The notes beneath the pieces were generated by a model. It was given only the letters and a program-made list of their open reading frames with translations, was not told where the DNA came from and ran no database searches. Shown here one piece after another: positions 63,296 through 64,000 of a stretch of 64,000 bases of DNA (its first letter is position 1; each line of letters opens with the position of its first letter). This DNA is from Pseudomonas sp. B21-028 (lineage in GTDB: Bacteria > Pseudomonadota > Gammaproteobacteria > Pseudomonadales > Pseudomonadaceae): assembly GCF_024749045.1 (NCBI RefSeq), contig NZ_CP087184.1, positions 4,340,001 through 4,404,000 on the forward strand, read 5' to 3'. A program made the position numbers and the translations under genes.

Positions 63296-64000
63296 CTACC
63301 GTCCCGCCAACTCCATGATCATCCGCGACAGCAGATAAACCCGGGGCACGACGCTTTCCACTTCCGCGTATTCCTCGGGCGTATGGATGTTGCCGCCGAC
63401 GATCCCGAAACCGTCCAGCGTCGGCGTGCCGACCCCGGCCGACAGGCTGGCGTCCGCCGCACCGCCGCTGCCCTCTTCGGTGAGTTTGCGCCCCAGTTCG
63501 CCATAGATGCCTTGGGCCATGGCCATCAGGCGATCCGATTCCGCCGTCTGCGGCATCGGCGGCAGGCCGCGTTTCAGGCTGGTGGTGACGTCGGTGTCGG
63601 CGATCAGTTTGTCCTGGGACACCCGGGCCAGGTCTTTTTCGATACGGTCGAACTCTTCCGGCACCGCGGCCCGCACGTCGGCCTTGGCAGTGGCCTTGTC
63701 GGGAATCACGTTGGTGCGGTCGCCCGCGTTGAGCACCGTGAAGTTGATGGTGGTTTTCTTGTCCGCGTCGCCGAGCTTGCCGAGCTGAAGGATCTGGTGC
63801 GCCGCTTCCATCGCCGCATTGCGCCCCAGTTCCGGCGCCACACCGGCGTGGGACGCCTTGCCCTTGACCTCTACCAGCGCCGTCGCACTGCCCTTGCGCC
63901 ACACGACCAGGCCATCGGCCGCACGACCCGGTTCCAGGTTGAGGGTCACGTCATGGGCCTTGGCGGTTTTCTTGATCAGGTCGGTGGCGACGTCCGAGCC
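63296..64000 (-). CDS. M20-family peptidase, CPG2-like, 5' end outside the window
   Basis: The visible C-terminal 235 residues include the dimerisation ('lid') domain SATALVEVKGKASHAGVAPELGRNAAMEAAHQILQL, with the family His in SHAG, then VLNAGDRTNVIPDKATAKADVRA. The catalytic domain returns with SGGAADASLSAGVGTPTLDGFGIVGGNIHTPEEYAEVESVVPRVYLLSRMI, where the final His is a zinc ligand. This is the carboxypeptidase G2 / glutamate carboxypeptidase pattern, which releases C-terminal glutamate from folates or peptides. Whether it has a signal peptide cannot be seen. Confidence 0.9.
   Translation of the reverse strand, partial: GSDVATDLIKKTAKAHDVTLNLEPGRAADGLVVWRKGSATALVEVKGKASHAGVAPELGRNAAMEAAHQILQLGKLGDADKKTTINFTVLNAGDRTNVIPDKATAKADVRAAVPEEFDRIEKDLARVSQDKLIADTDVTTSLKRGLPPMPQTAESDRLMAMAQGIYGELGRKLTEEGSGGAADASLSAGVGTPTLDGFGIVGGNIHTPEEYAEVESVVPRVYLLSRMIMELAGR

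Overview
The window is a contiguous, gene-dense stretch of a Pseudomonas chromosome, most likely of the P. fluorescens group. This rests on the high-GC codon use, the thrS-infC-rpmI-rplT-pheS-pheT-ihfA-merR order, the RsmA/CsrA protein, the DUF1654 and DUF6124 families, and about sixteen copies of two REP/REPIN repeat families with the cores GGCGAGGGGATTTA and GTGGGAGCGAGC. I see no insertion sequence, prophage, CRISPR array, rRNA or replication origin. Two CDSs run off the ends: an amidohydrolase at the left edge and an M20 peptidase at the right edge.

Layout. 1-4.2 kb: a tightly packed minus-strand unit (LysR regulator, DoxX, ABM-domain membrane protein, amidohydrolase) preceded by a chloroperoxidase-like hydrolase. 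4.6-13.2 kb: regulators and accessory genes, including two convergent STAND-type winged-helix regulators, two GlxA/AraC regulators, a pirin and two small unknown proteins. 12.2-21.0 kb: the most interesting region. It holds a GlxA-type regulator, a dCache chemoreceptor with a FliA-type promoter, a DddQ-like cupin (DMSP lyase-like), an orphan betaine-type ABC binding protein, a DgcA-like demethylase, a ProC-like reductase and a TetR regulator with a palindromic operator. I read it as an uptake, chemotaxis and catabolism locus for a methylated osmolyte (DMSP or an N-betaine). 21.2-24.5 kb: a methyltransferase, small proteins, and a divergent OYE/HxlR pair.

24.7-32.2 kb: tRNA-Pro(GGG) followed by the translation core operon on the minus strand. 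The thrS leader carries a hairpin whose loop looks like the anticodon loop of tRNA-Thr(GGU). 32.7-34.8 kb: small secreted proteins, a cold-shock protein with a clear terminator, an I78-type inhibitor lipoprotein and a 158-bp palindromic repeat element. 35.0-42.0 kb: the ribose operon rbsBACRKD plus a nucleoside hydrolase, with a perfect RbsR-type palindrome upstream. 42.2-43.2 kb: a LexA-box-driven DUF1654-endonuclease I unit. 43.3-49.9 kb: a SPOR lipoprotein, csrA/rsmA, a DUF2214 protein, three tandem REPINs, cysS, glnS, ppiB and lpxH.

50.0-54.9 kb: a MarR-OprM-EmrA-EmrB tripartite efflux operon with paired operator palindromes and a REPIN between emrA and emrB. 55.1-60.5 kb: tamA-tamB for outer-membrane protein assembly. 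60.6-64.0 kb: a GNAT acetyltransferase, exonuclease III, a structured leader followed by a DUF6124 protein, a nested REPIN, and the 3' part of a CPG2-like M20 peptidase.

All functional calls are made by reading sequence motifs. No database search was run.
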